A DNA stretch of 64,000 nucleotides. It comes from Rhyacophila brunnea. Its lineage: Eukaryota > Arthropoda > Insecta > Trichoptera > Rhyacophilidae. Every line of letters starts with the position of its first letter. Within the stretch, counting starts at the first letter, position 1. This document shows, piece after piece, positions 12,600 through 25,339 of this stretch. The stretch is taken from positions 124,001 through 188,000 of the forward strand of contig JAGYXB010000654.1 of NCBI GenBank assembly GCA_022495005.1, read 5' to 3'. The notes beneath the pieces were generated by a model. The model saw nothing but the letters and a program-made list of their open reading frames with translations. It was not told the origin of the DNA and did not search any database. The position numbers and the translations under genes were made by a program.

Positions 12600-13135
12600 T
12601 TCGCTGCTTCCCGTTATCTTTTCCTCTCCCCTCTCTGAACGCAAGATTCGTCCACTACCTGAGCCATGCTGTATCTATTTCTACATAGTCCAACCACTAC
12701 AGCTTAAGTCAACCGATACACCCTTTTTTTTATTCGTAAGCATAAGCAGAAGAGCTCGCACTCACAACAACAGCCAGCTACTGCAACACGTCGCAACTGC
12801 TGGTGGATGGATATAATCACACGGAGTGAAAAGAAAGGAAGCAGGTTAAAGCTGTGGAACTAATAAGGTGAGGTATTGACACGATCACGAAATGCGTGCC
12901 TTCAACCAGCATTTCTTGCGACGATTTTGTGACGTCACGACTATTTCGATCCAATCGTGAATGTCGATTCCGTGTTGAATTACGTGGCCTACCTCGAAAC
13001 AAAGGTAAAAGAAACATGAGTAAAAGTCCCGTAGTTCAGTCTGAGCGACTTACAGCTACTCAGAGTGAACTATGGATGATTTTTTTTTCAGGCAGACCAA
13101 ATGGTCTTTATAAGAAAAATGTAAGTAATTAAGAA
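12600..13135. other. Unassigned segment of higher GC
   Basis: Composition rises here relative to the surroundings. A 78-codon plus-strand frame (12896-13132) ends just after ATGTAAGT, which resembles a splice donor. A coding or 5' exon is therefore possible. No domain or motif is recognisable and an overlapping minus-strand frame exists (12817-13017). I would not call a gene. Confidence 0.2.
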
Positions 13136-13778
13136 GTCTAGAATTTAAGGTTAAACAGAAACCATTTCATGTAAATAACTTATTCGATATCATTAGCTAA
13201 ATGTTGTAAACTAAAGCTAATTTGTGATTGTAATTTTCTTCGCATTATGTCGCAAATGATAAATTAGAATTTTTTCTCGTAAGAAAGGACGTACGTTTTT
13301 AGTACATACTTATATAGTAAATAGATAGAAAGATAATTAGAAGATTATCTACATTACATATTAATTTTTGCAAAAATAAATATACGCACAAGAATTCATG
13401 AGTAGGTGGGATTATAATATTATGTAATAAGCTCTGATTATTTCGTGAGAAAATAAAATCGATACGATAATCGGGACGTCATCAATAACAATATTGTTGT
13501 GATGTGTTCGCAAGTGTTGATAAGAACTCTTATTTGACTACTCCCTCCGAACCTAGTGCTGAGCTAGCCTAAAGCAGGGGTTCTCAACCTGGTCTAAGGG
13601 CAGGGCCGATTGAGAATATAACGGCATTGTGGTTTTACGAGGACCGGGGTTACGTCAGTATGTTATGTGTGTGGCCGCATGGCAGTCATGGAAGATTAAT
13701 ATTCGTTAGAAAACATCTATTGCAACCAGTGGCGGCAGGTGGTCTTCAGAATAGCATTTTCTGGTAGTGCGCAATGGT

Positions 13779-14040
13779 TTACCTTCTATACCTAGCATTG
13801 GACCATAGGGCAAGCACAAGTTCGCGCCACTTCCCTCGGTCCATCGCCAACTCTTGCGCCTCCCGCCATGTCAGACCTGCAGCACAAATGGTGAGGGAGG
13901 GCCGGCCATGGAAATGAAACCCTTGAGGCTGTGCCATACAGGTACGAAGTGTCACACTCTTTGGCAGCATCAGGAACACGTGTCCTAGCCACGTAAAGGT
14001 CGTAAAGCGTCTCTTCATGATTACCTCAATCACCGAAGGC
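13779..14040 (-). pseudogene. LINE ORF2 C-terminal tail
   Basis: The minus-strand frame reads RFTTFTWLGHVFLMLPKS, then GRPSLT, then AGLTWREAQELAMDRGKWRE. The order WLGH, GRP-x-x-(T/W), D-R-x-x-W-R-x-L is typical of the ORF2 C-terminus of RTE/CR1-like non-LTR retrotransposons, downstream of the reverse transcriptase. Only the last 80 or so codons survive, as expected for 5' truncation during target-primed reverse transcription. The related but more decayed tail at 720-845 shows that the family has several copies here. Confidence 0.7.
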
Positions 14041-14383
14041 TGCCGTGTCCATAAGCTAAGATAATATCTTAGTGTAAAATTACTGAAACGTCGAACTTCT
14101 CAGAGGGTAAATTAAATATATATTTTCTAAAAAAGTTTTTGAAAAGTAAGAATGATTTAATGTCAATAAATAAAAATAAATGTCACGGTTTATGGCTTTA
14201 CGCTCTGAACAATGCGTCAGCCAAATATGAACCGTCGTAAAAACGGATGACGTCTGCGTAATTCACTTTGTTAAAAGTGCATAGCAGTATGTTTATTTAT
14301 TAAATCTCACATTATTATTAATTTACGTGAAATTATTTAGTTTTATTTATGTTGTATTTATATACCATTAAAAGTATAAATGT

Positions 14384-14620
14384 CGCCCACGGTGGCAGCG
14401 CGGCTTAAGCGTTGTACTATCATGCCGTGGGTCTCAGGTTCAAATCCTGGGTCTGGCAAGAACACATATTGATTTTCAATTTATGTGTGAGTCAGGGTAT
14501 GGATCTAATAGGTTGAGCAAATGGTTGACATCCATTTCTCGTAAAAACAAAATCTGTTAATACAAACCTCTACTCTATGGATGCCCATATGATCCTATTT
14601 GGATCGGACACGGTCGGGAA
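14384..14620 (+). mobile_element. tRNA-derived SINE
   Basis: The head (14384-14458) contains a polymerase III A box, TGGCAGCGCGG (about 14393-14403), and a perfect B box, GGTTCAAATCC (14438-14448), at tRNA-like spacing. A non-tRNA body follows to about 14620 before AT-rich flank. The A box, the longer body and the absence of a clean acceptor stem argue for a SINE, not a functional tRNA gene. The 3' boundary is approximate. Confidence 0.7.
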
Positions 14621-15225
14621 AAAAAGTATGTTTCTATTATATTATCGTTCTTATTTATTTTTCAGCTACGACCTACTACGCATGTAGTGCTGTTGTGTTT
14701 TTTTAAAATTATATTGAATGTATTTGAATGGTTTAGAAATAAATGCGGTAGTTTGTATTTTCGTAAAATGTTGGCGATTCATTAAATCTTAAATGTAAAA
14801 TTGTTAAAAAATAACTCGCCAACATTTTTATAAAACAGAAACTGGCGTTTTGTTTCTAGAATCCTAAATTTCGTGCGCCCATCATAAAGTGTGTAAAAAA
14901 TGCTACACAAAACGCTACTACAGGAACTCATTGTAATCCTGTGAAAACTGAAAATCTATTTAGTTCGCAATCGCTTTGCGCTCATGAACGGAGGATTGTT
15001 CATAATACTGTTACATGTTCTACTTCGCGAAGTGAGTGATACACATAAATAAATAGCAATGAAGAAAAGTTGAGCGATGTCTTTTGCGAGCGATTGCAAC
15101 ATATTGCAGCGGCTAGCCATCGTAGTGGGCACAAGCTCTAAATATCTGGATAACTATCAGTGAATTGATTACAATATTGCAAGTCAATTTGTTTTTAAAA
15201 GTAACATAAGACATTTTCATTAATA

Positions 15226-15400
15226 CGAGCCTCATTGGGAGAGTGCATTACACTGCAGATCAGAAGATCAGTGGTTCGAGCCTGGCAACTGTTTCACTGT
15301 TTGAGACAGCTGTTCCACTTTTTTTTTATTACACATCAAGTTGGATTTAGTTTGTCGGTGTTTTTGTTGTGTTACACGAAAAAAATTGATTGTGATGGCT
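15226..15400 (+). mobile_element. tRNA-Cys-like SINE head
   Basis: The region 15226-15287 has an A-box-like ATTGGGAGAGTGC and a B box GGTTCGAGCCT (15273-15283). The middle part ACTGCAGATCAGAAG resembles the anticodon arm of tRNA-Cys (anticodon GCA). The acceptor stem does not pair, and unrelated sequence with a T run follows, so this is a SINE or tRNA pseudogene. It is a different family from the one at 14384. Confidence 0.55.
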
Positions 15401-15960
15401 GGACTTCGCCACAGGATATTTAAGAATGCTCGGTCAAGCAATTAGAGAGTGTCAGCGTTGGATCATCGGGGTGGATGAAGTTTTTGAAGGACGCCAAGAA
15501 CCGCCAACGGTTGTAGCGCCATAAGTGTTGATATGTATAACGTTTAACTTCAAAAATCGTTGGTTTGAGATAAATTTCTATAGTTGTAGAGAAAGTTTTT
15601 AGACATCATACAATTATTCAAATTTAATAAATAAAACATTAACAAACAGAACATATAGAACATTGTTAGTTTTAAATATTTGGGGATCGGGATTCACATC
15701 ATGGGAGATGGTACTTTGCATAGAAAACTCCTTATTCAAATGAAAATGAAAATTTGAGCACAGCTCCGGTTCCGCCCCCATCTCATAGAAAATTTAAAAA
15801 TTACACTCTGTTCGTGAATTATTATTAAGTAAATAATTATAATATCATTTACTTGAAATATTTTTTTAATGTTTAATACCAAACTTGTCACATGTTATAT
15901 TTATGACATGTCATAAAACCGGGGCCCAATTTACACTGGATGACATCCTGGATTTAATAC

Positions 15961-16360
15961 AATCAGTATCCTTAGAATTATCTTAAAATGAGTTAATCGC
16001 GCCCATTTTTTGAATAATAAAATCCCTAAGTCTTGTCAAATTTGGGATCAAAGAGATTATAAAATATCATATTTTATCGTAAACATTTCACTATATAATG
16101 TTAACATTAATTTTACTAATAGTTTTATAAATTCAATTAAAAATTAATAAATGTAAAAAATCTTAACACCACTGCATATGGATGTACTGAAATATGACTA
16201 TATTCTAAAACATTAGATCGAGAGGTTTAAAAGAATACTATTTTATGTAATAAAAATACTTTATGCAGTCATGAAATGTTTAAAATAAATATAAAGGATA
16301 ATAAGGCTTTAAATTATATAAATAGATTATCTACAACGTTAAAGGAATGTCCAGGGTTAA
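15961..16360. repeat. Paralogue of 32000-32885 (empty LTR site)
   Basis: From AATCAGTATCCTTAGAATTATC onward this block matches 32000-32145 and then continues into 32698-32885. It skips the 552-bp LTR found there. It therefore shows the site without the LTR insertion and dates that insertion after the duplication. It contains no gene. Confidence 0.8.
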
Positions 16361-17221
16361 TAAAAAATACCATCAATTCTCCATTTTGACCTACGTGGCG
16401 CACGTGGGCTGTTGAGTATGAATTAAAAAAATAATATGGTTTAATTTTTTTCATGTCTTACATTACTTTCCTGTAAATTACAATAAACATTCAGTGACGT
16501 CCCGTGGGGGTAGGCAGATTGAGCGTCGCTTAGGGGCGGCAGTTTCTCGAAGGGCGGCAAATCGAGGAGAATCATTAGTTATAATTAAAGGCCGGCCTGT
16601 TGGAGTTTTTAACCGTCAACCCATAAAAAAACACATTAAATTGGTGGACGAATCCAATATCCTAAGGAGACTTTTGCCCAAATGATTCTTAGTATGGATT
16701 TCTACAATTAGTCAGTTGTTTTTTCTGGCAGCTCAGGTGCGATGGTAATTATTGTAATTAAGATAATCGTCTTGCCAATATTATAACGCGACTTGCGGCC
16801 ACCACAAACGAATTCAAATTCGCAAAATGCAATTAAAAAGGTCGCATTACAAAATTGATGGTTTGTTTTATTGCAGGTAAGTAATGGTAAACCATTTTTA
16901 TAAAATGCGTGTAGAATATGTTTTTTCATAATTAAATATCGAATAGCTTTTGCGTACCTACCACTAATATAAATACAAATATTGGAAGATTTTGTCCGCT
17001 GACCCGTTTTATGTTCTAAATGTATCATATTGATACCTATTAGTATTACCAAGCAACAATACCGTACCTACATATCGATAAAAAGTCACATACCTACTTG
17101 TTTATTTCTTTAGATATTTAAGTATTTTGAGGATGCTCTGCCCAAACTGGTCTATTTGATTATAAACTATTGACATTGAAGAATTTCATCAAATCGATCG
17201 TAAGAAATTTCATCTTCAAAA

Positions 17222-17766
17222 TACCAGTGGCGTACATCTGTAGATGCGAGACATCCCTGAAAATATTCGTTTGAACCTACTATTATAATATTATGTATTG
17301 CGTAAGCCGTAATTGCATTGTTCTAAAGGTTTTGCAATATAATATTGCTTCAGATTTTCACTTAGTCATTGTATTACGTTAATATTTATTGTTGTTTAAT
17401 TTAATAAAACGCATTTTTTTGTAGTACTTATTCCACTTTTAATCAATAAATTAGGACCGGTTTCGTTCGCATCAGAGGGACATTTTCAACTAATATACCA
17501 GTGGCGTACATCTGTAGATGCGAGACATCCCTGAAAATATTCGTTTGAACCTACTATTATAATGTTATGTATTGCGTAAGCCGCAATTGCATTCTTCTAA
17601 AGGTTTTGCAATATAATATTGCTTCAGATTTTCACTTAGTCATTGTATTACGTTAATATTTATTGTTGTTTAATTTAATAAAACGCATTTTTTTGTAGTA
17701 CTTATTCCACTTTTAATCAATAAATTAGGACCGGTTTCGTTCGCATCAGAGGGACATTTTCAACTG
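17222..17766. repeat. Two tandem 274-bp units
   Basis: A unit beginning TACCAGTGGCGTACATCTG at 17222 is repeated almost exactly from 17496. The two differ at only a few positions (for example GCCGTAATTG against GCCGCAATTG). Each ends with a GGACCGGTTTCGTTCGCATC block that forms the arm of the hairpins in the next array. No coding capacity is present. Confidence 0.88.
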
Positions 17767-18448
17767 AACAAGGGAAGATTCAGTTAAAAATGTCCCTCTG
17801 AGGCGGACGAAACCGGTCCTAATTTATTGATTAAAAGTGGAATAAGTACTACAAAAAAAATGGAGCCATTGTCGAAAACTACCCAATCAAGACTCGTAAC
17901 TGGACAAAATCTGACATTCGAATGAAATTTTCAAAATGGCGTCCTATGGTAGTTCGTAGTTCCATTTTTGGCCATTCTACAGGTAAGTTTGTAGGTGTGT
18001 AACGTTAAAAAAAAGTCCCGCCGTCCCATTTAGTACTTCAGATTTTCACTTAGTGATTGTATTACGTTAATATTTATTGTTGTTTAATTAAAAAAACGCA
18101 TTTTTTTGTAGTACTTATTCCACTTTTAATCAATAAATTAGGACCGGTTTCGTTCGCATCAGAGGGACATTTTCAACCGAACAAGGGAAGATTCAGTTGA
18201 AAATGTCCCTCTGAGGCGGACGAAACCGGTCCTAATTTATTGATAAAAAGTGGAATAAGTACTACAAAAAAAATGGAGCCATTGTCGAAAACTACCCAAT
18301 CAAGACTAGTAACTGGAAAAAATCTGACATTCGAATGAAATTTTCAAAATGGTGTCCTATGGTAATTCGTAGTTCCATTTTTGGCCATTCTACAGGTAAG
18401 TTTGTAGGTGTGTAACGTTAAAAAAAGTCCCGCCGTCCCATTTAATAC
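17622..18448. repeat. Two 415-bp units, each with a 160-bp hairpin
   Basis: Units start with CTTCAGATTTTCACTTAGT at 17622 and 18037. Each contains a near-perfect palindrome (17695-17852 and 18108-18265). Its arms run from GTAGTACTTATTCCAC to CATTTTCAACTGAA around a 15-base centre. The tail, through GTCCTATGGTA and TAGGTGTGTAACG to GTCCCGCCGTCCCATTTA, is also repeated. Such inverted units look like satellite or foldback DNA. Confidence 0.85.
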
Positions 18449-21400
18449 ATTGTACGCTAAAGGCGCGCCGATTAGGTGGCCATTCGACATAATTAGCATT
18501 ATATTTAAATGTTGTTATTAAAAAGAAATTATCTGATATATGATTATATTATGTATTTGATTTAAATACTTACATATTATAAAGTGTAAAGAACTATTCA
18601 TCACATAAAACGACTGGTACCTAGATACATATTTCATTAAAACACTTTATAATATGTACTTTCGTACTTTTTCCACATTTATTCCATAATGTTGATATTC
18701 AACCGATTTTATCCTAATGGACATTTTCAATTGAATAACAGTACAAAATATAGGTAGGTATATATTATTGCATAAAAAGTCAATTAAGTATAGAGGACGT
18801 GGGAGTCGATTGTTTACTTGAACTAACTTGTTGGTGATATTTGTCCTTATTTATTAAATGACTGGTTTATATACATTAAGAAATAGCGTAACTTCAAAAC
18901 TGTGAAAAATTTGATGTGTTTAAAATTCACCTGCCGTAGGTGTATGTATCAAAAAAGGTTCCCGACCAATGACAAAAACTTGAAGACGATTTTATTGCTT
19001 TTGTCGCATGATACGTACAAGAAACCCACAACTTAAAAATGAATTATTTTCCATACGATAGTATGTATCATCATCAGCTGTAGTATATACCAATATTGCA
19101 TATAAATTTATGTTTACATTTTAGATATAATAGTGCAACCATCTATAATACCGTGGATTTACAAGAATAAAATTACAGAGCGGCAGGTTTACATAGGTCG
19201 TAAGTGCATTTGCTAGTCACGCAGCCTTCGCTATCGAGGCTTGATAATTATATATTATATACTTACACAATATTATATATGTGACATATTATAATATTTA
19301 GAAATATTATATTTCATCCATTGTTGTTATTTTTAAGTTAATAAGTCAAAAGAATAATATCAACTAAGATTTAATAACAATAAACAAAAATGCAAAATGT
19401 ACAAAGTGTTTAAAAGTACCTTATACACCTTCTAGAGGAAAGTGGTATAATGGTCCCTATATCTAACGGGTACGAGTGGCAAAAATATTAATCAATAAAT
19501 TCTAATTGATTTATGTTTTGTACTAGGTATTCTATTAGTCATTATTTACGACCCGGTTTATGCCTTCTGGCTTATGGCCTTCTGGCTTCTTCGTGCACTA
19601 TGCGCACTCACCGATCGTAAATGCACATTGACATAATAAAAGATTGTTAAAACCTTCTTACCTATTAGTAAAGGATCAAGTAAAAACAAATTTTGATTAT
19701 CTGAAGTGTTTGTGAAAACTCGTAATGAATATATTGCATACTATTAATAGATTCAATAGGTAAGCCCGTTAAATCGTCATTTCCCGTAAACAATGGAACC
19801 AGCTAATGTGAAATATCACGAAATATACCTACTCACTAAATAAAAACAAATAAACAATTTTAAGCTATAATCCATAATCGTCAAAACTGAAGTGATCTCG
19901 GATTTTAAGAAAATACGTAGATCAGTTAACAAACGCGCAGGTTAAGTTTTTTTTGCTTTTTCTACCATATTACTATTCCTACATCAAATTATAGTTTCAT
20001 GTGTGAACTCCCAGATTGGATAAAGCAATGAACTATTAGAACCAAGGTCAACTTGTTAAGGCAAATGGTAGGCACTGCAACTGTGTTATACCTATTTATA
20101 TCTAATATTTTCTTGATAAAATAATTTATTATCAATGGTATTAGGTACTATATATACACAATGTATCAATGTCGACTAATTATGATTGTATCATTTTGAT
20201 AACTTCCGAAATAAATAATTATATCGGGTTTATATATTTCATTGAAATAATACTATGATATATAATTTATAGTATTAGGGAGTAGCAATTAACAGAAAAC
20301 GCATGTACTTACATATTTTGCATGATGAATATAAAGTGTTTGAAAATGGCCTTTAAAATGTCAAAAAAAACATTACAACATCAGTACCTATATATTAAAA
20401 TTGAATATCTCAATATGTCCAACCACTTGCTTGAAACACCAAAGTACGATTTGAAGTATCTTTCGTACGAAACTTTTTCTAAAGGGTTTCATTAACCACG
20501 TAGGTCCGATATTCCCCATTTTACCCATCCATAAATCCATATAATATAATAATATGTTTTCATATTATATATTTTCGTAGTATCAACATAATATACGAAA
20601 TCATTCAGATTTGGTACGATTTTAATAATACGCTAGCTGTCAGGTCCTTCTCATTATGGGAGCAAGTGTGATTTGTTATTTGATAGTGAAAATAAAAGTA
20701 GTTTAGTAGAAATTTTAAACTTTGATTTCAATAATAGGTATATAAAAAGTGGAATATTATTAAATATTATAGATATTACTATTAACAACTAATTCTTCCA
20801 CTCTATACGTAAGCGCTTCATTAATTTCTCTAAATAGTATAGTATATCTACTAATAGCAGCGTTTCTATATAATTAAGTATCGATAAAGTCTCTTGCACA
20901 TATTATCAATATCATTTATTTCATATTTCATTGTACCTACTACATCGTACAACTTAATTTTCTGAAAAACATAGGTTCCATAAATTATTAACGCATTTTT
21001 TAATTAAAAAATGTTGTAATATTCGAGTCCGTCCCAAAAAAAAAGGACTCCAGATGTCCGGTGTCTAGTTATAATATATAGAAATATGTAGGTACCTAAC
21101 TTAGTAATTACGGAAATATCTCTCCATTAAAAAATACAGCTAACTGGTTGGAAACAAAATGTATTAATTGATTAACATAAAAGGCTTAACAGGACTTTGT
21201 CGGGTTCGCGATGTCTAGTTTACTTCCGTTGTCCTTGGACGTCACGTCCATAATGAGTAGCAATAACACGTGCAAATTTTCAAATTTTATTTGAATTATA
21301 GATAGGTACTTACATAGGTAATTTAAAATGTATCCAATTATTTTTTACTAAGTATACCTATTACTCGCGAGTTTTGGAAGTTATCGGGTGTATTTTAAAT

Positions 21401-21872
21401 GTATCTGAAACAGTGGACTCGCAATATTGTCTATTGAAGCAGAGATGTCATTTAAATTAGATTTAGTGGTATATATTTTGTTTTCATACAACACATTTCT
21501 TAGATATTGGAGTCATGAAAGGATGATAAAAAAAAATGGGGTGGCATTTTGGCGCTGCCTAGGGGCGGCAATCTGTCTAGGGACGTCACTGTAACCATTT
21601 AAATGTAAAATGTGTTTTATTGTTTAACAGACATTTTTAAAAGTACCTATACCTACCTTCTGAAATATGCTGTCATGGATATAACACCGTCATGTAAGTA
21701 TTGCAATGTTGATCAATAAAACTATTGGTGGCCATCATGTAACATCAAAACATAATAAAAAAGGATTTAATAGCTGAATATTATGAATAATTAAATGATT
21801 ATTTACCTTAAGGTATTCTGCTTTCAGGGCTTCATAGATAGTAGTACATGTTTCAGGTATAATTTTAGACTA

Positions 21873-23090
21873 TATCGTTCTCTGGAAGGAGGCGCGATCT
21901 TCGAGGACAGCCTTGCTAGCCTCCAGCTGGATGGCCAGCGCCCAGGCCTCTTCAGTTACTTTCTCTAGTTGCTTCTGGACGGCCCCGATGAGGGTGTTCG
22001 ACATTCTGGCCGCGCCGTGTTGCGACTCAGTGATCTCGGGTCTGCCCCGGAGCCTGGTCCCTTGCCTGGGTGCCTCGTTCTCGTTGAAAAGGTCCTCAGG
22101 GTCGGCGGGTCCCTGGTTTTATGTTTTTTCTTGGTTTTGTTTTTATTGGGGGTTGGTCCGGTGTCAGCGGCTTGGTGTGGCCCCGGAGCGGATGTTTCCC
22201 CTTCGCCGTGTTCAGTTGTTTAGCACTTTTCTTGGCTGCTTGGGCCTCGTGTTTAAGTAATTGGCTCTGTTCTTTCCTTTTTTCCTTGGCTTCTTCGTTT
22301 ATGGAATGATATTTGGCGTCATATTTTGCTTTGGCCGCTGCTGAAGCAGCGGCACGTGCAGCCGTGCGTTCAGCGCTTTTGGTGTTGACGGCTGCAGTTG
22401 CGGCCGCACGCTCTGCGTTTTCGGTTGGCTTGCAGCGGGTGAGGGATATGACAGCCTGTCGCTCGATTTCCGCTGATATCATTCTGGTGTTTCTGGCCCC
22501 GGCTGCTGCTCTCGACCTGGTGCGCCTCTTGTTTCCTCTGGGGCATCTGTCAGATTCATCTGAGGAAGAAGACGACACGAACCAGTCGCGGTTGTCAGGT
22601 TCGGGCGGGGCGCCCTTCGGGTCTCTTATGCTCAGGCACCTCTCTTTTGTTCATTTCTGTTATTTTTCTTCTTTAAATTTTATACTGTGACGTCAGATTG
22701 TTTCCAGCAGTGTGCACTGTGTCGGGCTCGGATCGATTCCTTCTAGAAAGTTCCAGAAGTTTCCAAAGATTTCAGAGTAGGTATCAGCCGGCGCCGGCGT
22801 GTCGGGCGATCCGACTTGCAAGGACTTCCCGCCACGTGTTTTGGCTGATGCAACCTAGTAATATGGAAATTGCGTTTTCAGGCCCGCAATTCCACGTCTC
22901 TTAGGCGATTCGCCTCAAATAATCACTACTCGATTTGGGACCCAAGAGCCGTCACTTTGTGATTTTTTAAACACTTTCCCTCTGGGGGGGGGGGCGCACA
23001 ATTCACTATTTGCCGTAAAGTTATATGATTTTCAATTTTTCCGGATTTGATTAGCGGGAGCGCGACGTGCACATGACTTGTTACCGGTCA
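21873..23090 (-). mobile_element. Antisense R1 alpha-family fragment
   Basis: On the minus strand it has the same leader as copies A and F (GTCGCGCTCCCGCTAA near 23055, a G-rich run near 22990, TTCTAGAAAGTTCC near 22745, TGACGTCA near 22690). It then runs into the 5' half of ORF1 and stops abruptly near 21878. TAGACTA flanks both ends (21866-21872 and 23091-23097), possibly a target duplication. ORF2 and the 3' untranslated region are absent, so this is a 3'-deleted piece. Confidence 0.8.
21878..22600 (-). pseudogene. R1 ORF1 (gag-like) N-terminal fragment
   Basis: ORF1 proteins of R1-clade elements bind element RNA and form ribonucleoprotein. The minus-strand frame 22096-22578 reads SSSSSDESDRCPRGNKRRTR, an Ala/Lys/Glu-rich probable coiled coil with AKYHSINEEAKEKRKEQ, and a basic Pro/Lys tail. 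This aligns with the N-terminal part of ORF1 in copy C (50181 onward). After a frame change near 22100 the homology continues to ALAIQLEASKAVLEDRASFQ near 21880. The C-terminal zinc knuckles are missing. The initiator region around 22620 (RDPKGAPPEP) has lost a clear start codon. Confidence 0.8.
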
Positions 23091-23433
23091 TAGACTAATA
23101 CATAGATAATATACGTAAATAGATTCGAAAGAGGCTAACAAAAGTATTCCCACTAAAACAGCACCATTTATGGTAAAAAAGCCCACTAAATTTGAATTTA
23201 TTTTCATATTCAGGCATGGGAAACGAAATAAATAAAAGGCAATTATTATATAAATTACACACATTTATTTAAATTAATAACAATTTAAAATTAATAAGTA
23301 TAGTAACAGTTATCAAGTAAAATATTAACATTCATGAATTTAAATATTACAAATATTTTTATTGAGTAAGTAGTTTGTTTAACTGATACAAATATTAAAA
23401 AAATAAATGGAAACATTATTACACTATGTTTCG

Positions 23434-23990
23434 CTCTCATGTAGAAAGCCTACCCATCAGATTTCATAGACAACCGGCATTAATCATTTACAATGAATAA
23501 AATTTAATCCTTCTTGGAACATCATTGAAATATGTATATTATATTTTGCCTTTATAACTAAACAGTTAAACCACGCAAGGATCTATGCGGCACATGTGTG
23601 TCTTACAAGCAAGAAAATCTAAGTGATGAAGAATATAAAATTCACTTAAGTAAGCTGGCTATTGTATCCTGCTCTGATCAACATTTAGTCGTAACAATGG
23701 ATCGTGAGAGCACAGCTTTGTCCGAAACTTTTAGTTTCCTTTCAATACTATAAACAAAAACATCAATTAATTCATTCAGCGATGTCACGCGCCCAGCGTC
23801 CATAGTATTCATTGGATGGCCATTCGATACAATCAGCACGTTATTTAAATGTAGTAATTAAAAAAATAATAACTGGTCAGCAGTGGTTGTAATAAGTACA
23901 TGATTTCACTATATATTATAAAAACAATACGAAAGATGTTTTTCTGTAGTTGTCTATGAAACCTGACAGGTAGGCTTTCCTACATGAGAG
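23434..23990. mobile_element. MITE, 557 bp
   Basis: The left end CTCTCATGTAGAAAGCCTAC and the reverse complement of the right end, CTCTCATGTAGGAAAGCCTA, match. The similarity continues inwards for about 42 bases to TTTCATAGACAAC. The interior lacks an open frame. The target duplication was not resolved, so the superfamily is unknown. Confidence 0.7.
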
Positions 23991-24059
23991 CCGTTTGTTT
24001 TATGTTAAATAAATTATAACTGATGACTGAAAACACTACAATTATTTTAATGACTATTG

Positions 24060-24800
24060 CTCGCCTGTTTTCTTGCATCTTCTAACAACAAGTCCGCCGT
24101 CAGCCGAGCCATGTCTAGTTGGATTTGATGGGAGACTGCATCGATGGCTGTTCCATATTTACTATAAAAGTAAATGAACAAATAATAAATCACTCCGAAA
24201 TAATATTAATTATCGTAATTATTGAAATAAGTAAAATGAAGACACACACAAAATGCATGTAAAAAAAATATCCATCAGCATTAGATTTTAAAAAAAATGT
24301 ACAAATGATACTAATTCTAAATCAACTTTATGATATAGGCTTCTTCATTTACTTTATTTGGGCGTTCTGTAGCACTTGGCTGAACCAGAGCCAATGTCGC
24401 TCCTGCGCCTCAGGTGGACTATGTAAAACCTGACTCGATTGAGAATCCATTGATGCATCTGTAGCACGCAGCCGAGCCATGTCTAGTTGGATGTGATGGG
24501 AGGCTGCAACGGTCACCGTTCCAACATGTTTACTATAAAAATAAATGAACACATAATAACTCACCGCGTATTATGTCAATTATCGCAAATATTCAATTAA
24601 GAAAAGGGTGTTAGATGCAAAACAACTAACAAACTTTATCCATCAGTATTAGATTTAAAAAAAAATGTACAAATGATACTAATTCTAAATAAACATTATG
24701 ACATAGGCTTCTTCACTTATCTTTTTGTTTTGGGCGTTCCGTAGCATTTGGCTGAGCCAGGGCCAATGTCGCTCCTCCGTCTCGGATCTGACGAATCATG
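24060..24800 (-). repeat. Diverged tandem exon-like duplicates
   Basis: A block with GCCGAGCCATGTCTAGTTGGA (24105 and 24472) is followed each time by TTTACTATAAAA-TAAATGAACA. A companion block with GGGCGTTC-GTAGCA-TTGGCTGA and CCAATGTCGCTCCT occurs at 24360 and 24736. On the minus strand these read as short peptides such as QLDMARLRATDASMD and ERHWLWFSQVLQNA, resembling exons of a duplicated gene. I do not recognise the family and no copy forms a complete frame. Confidence 0.45.
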
Positions 24801-25339
24801 GTCCGCTGCCATATCTCCTCATTACTCTAAAAAAATGTTAAAAAAATGCAGCCTCAATGGCTTGACATTGACATCTCAACTTAAATAAATACTTATATGA
24901 TTTTATTTTATAAAATGGTTGACAATAATAATTACATTTTAATTATACCTTGTAAAAAAGATAGAATAACTGTCAATGTCAGTGCAGTGCGAATGTTGTT
25001 AAATCCCCCAAAATAAAGTGAATAACCAGAGCACAAAAATTAGCAAAATGCAATATGTAACTTAAATCACAACTGTAGAGTAAAAGTAAAAACTATTTAC
25101 CAGTACATAGGTACTAGTGTAAAATCTGTACAAATAATTTTATTGTTAAACAAATACTATCGCAGAAGCCCTCTTCGCCTACTATTATATTTTTGACCAG
25201 CTGCTAAATAAACTTTATTTCTCTCCGAATAATTTAATTTGCCATTTATAATTTTATTTGCAGTATTACAGAAAGTATGATTTGTAAAGAAAGCATAAAT
25301 TTTATGAATTTATCCTTAATCTCTTCTTTATTGAGAGGG

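Larger units (their letters stand above)
8446..12600. other. AT-rich intergenic region
   Basis: No gene is supported in these 4 kb. The small frame at 8838-9020 has no recognisable motif. Two structured repeats, a hairpin at 10395-10482 and a MITE at 10963-11160, are listed separately. The rest is AT-rich sequence with runs of A or T. Confidence 0.6.
16492..21591. mobile_element. Large hAT-bounded element (5.1 kb)
   Basis: The left end CAGTGACGTCCC (16492) and right end GGGACGTCACTG (ending 21591) are perfect inverted repeats. Both are followed inwards by GGGGCGGCA-type blocks. The flanks TAAACATT (16484-16491) and TAACCATT (21592-21599) form an 8-bp duplication with one mismatch. The interior is mostly AT-rich with no recognisable transposase. 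The frames at 16494-16685 and 16708-17052 carry no identifiable domain. It also contains the repeat arrays at 17222-18448; 18449-21500 holds nothing I can name. Confidence 0.72.
23100..25330. other. Intergenic with MITE and exon-like duplicates
   Basis: No intact gene is seen. It holds the MITE at 23434-23990 and diverged direct repeats at 24060-24800, listed separately. From 24800 to 25330 I see only AT-rich sequence. Confidence 0.5.

Noticed and set aside
13573..13640. hAT end (CAGGGGTTCTCAACCTGG)
   Set aside because: Only one end was found and no partner or 8-bp duplication could be placed.
14384..15287. Functional tRNA genes
   Set aside because: A and B boxes are present, but acceptor stems do not pair and SINE bodies follow.
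17222..18448. CRISPR array
   Set aside because: Repeats are hundreds of bases long with palindromic arms, with no short repeat-spacer pattern, and the DNA is from a eukaryote.
22313..22690. Plus-strand 125-residue frame
   Set aside because: It is antisense to the R1 ORF1 fragment on the minus strand.
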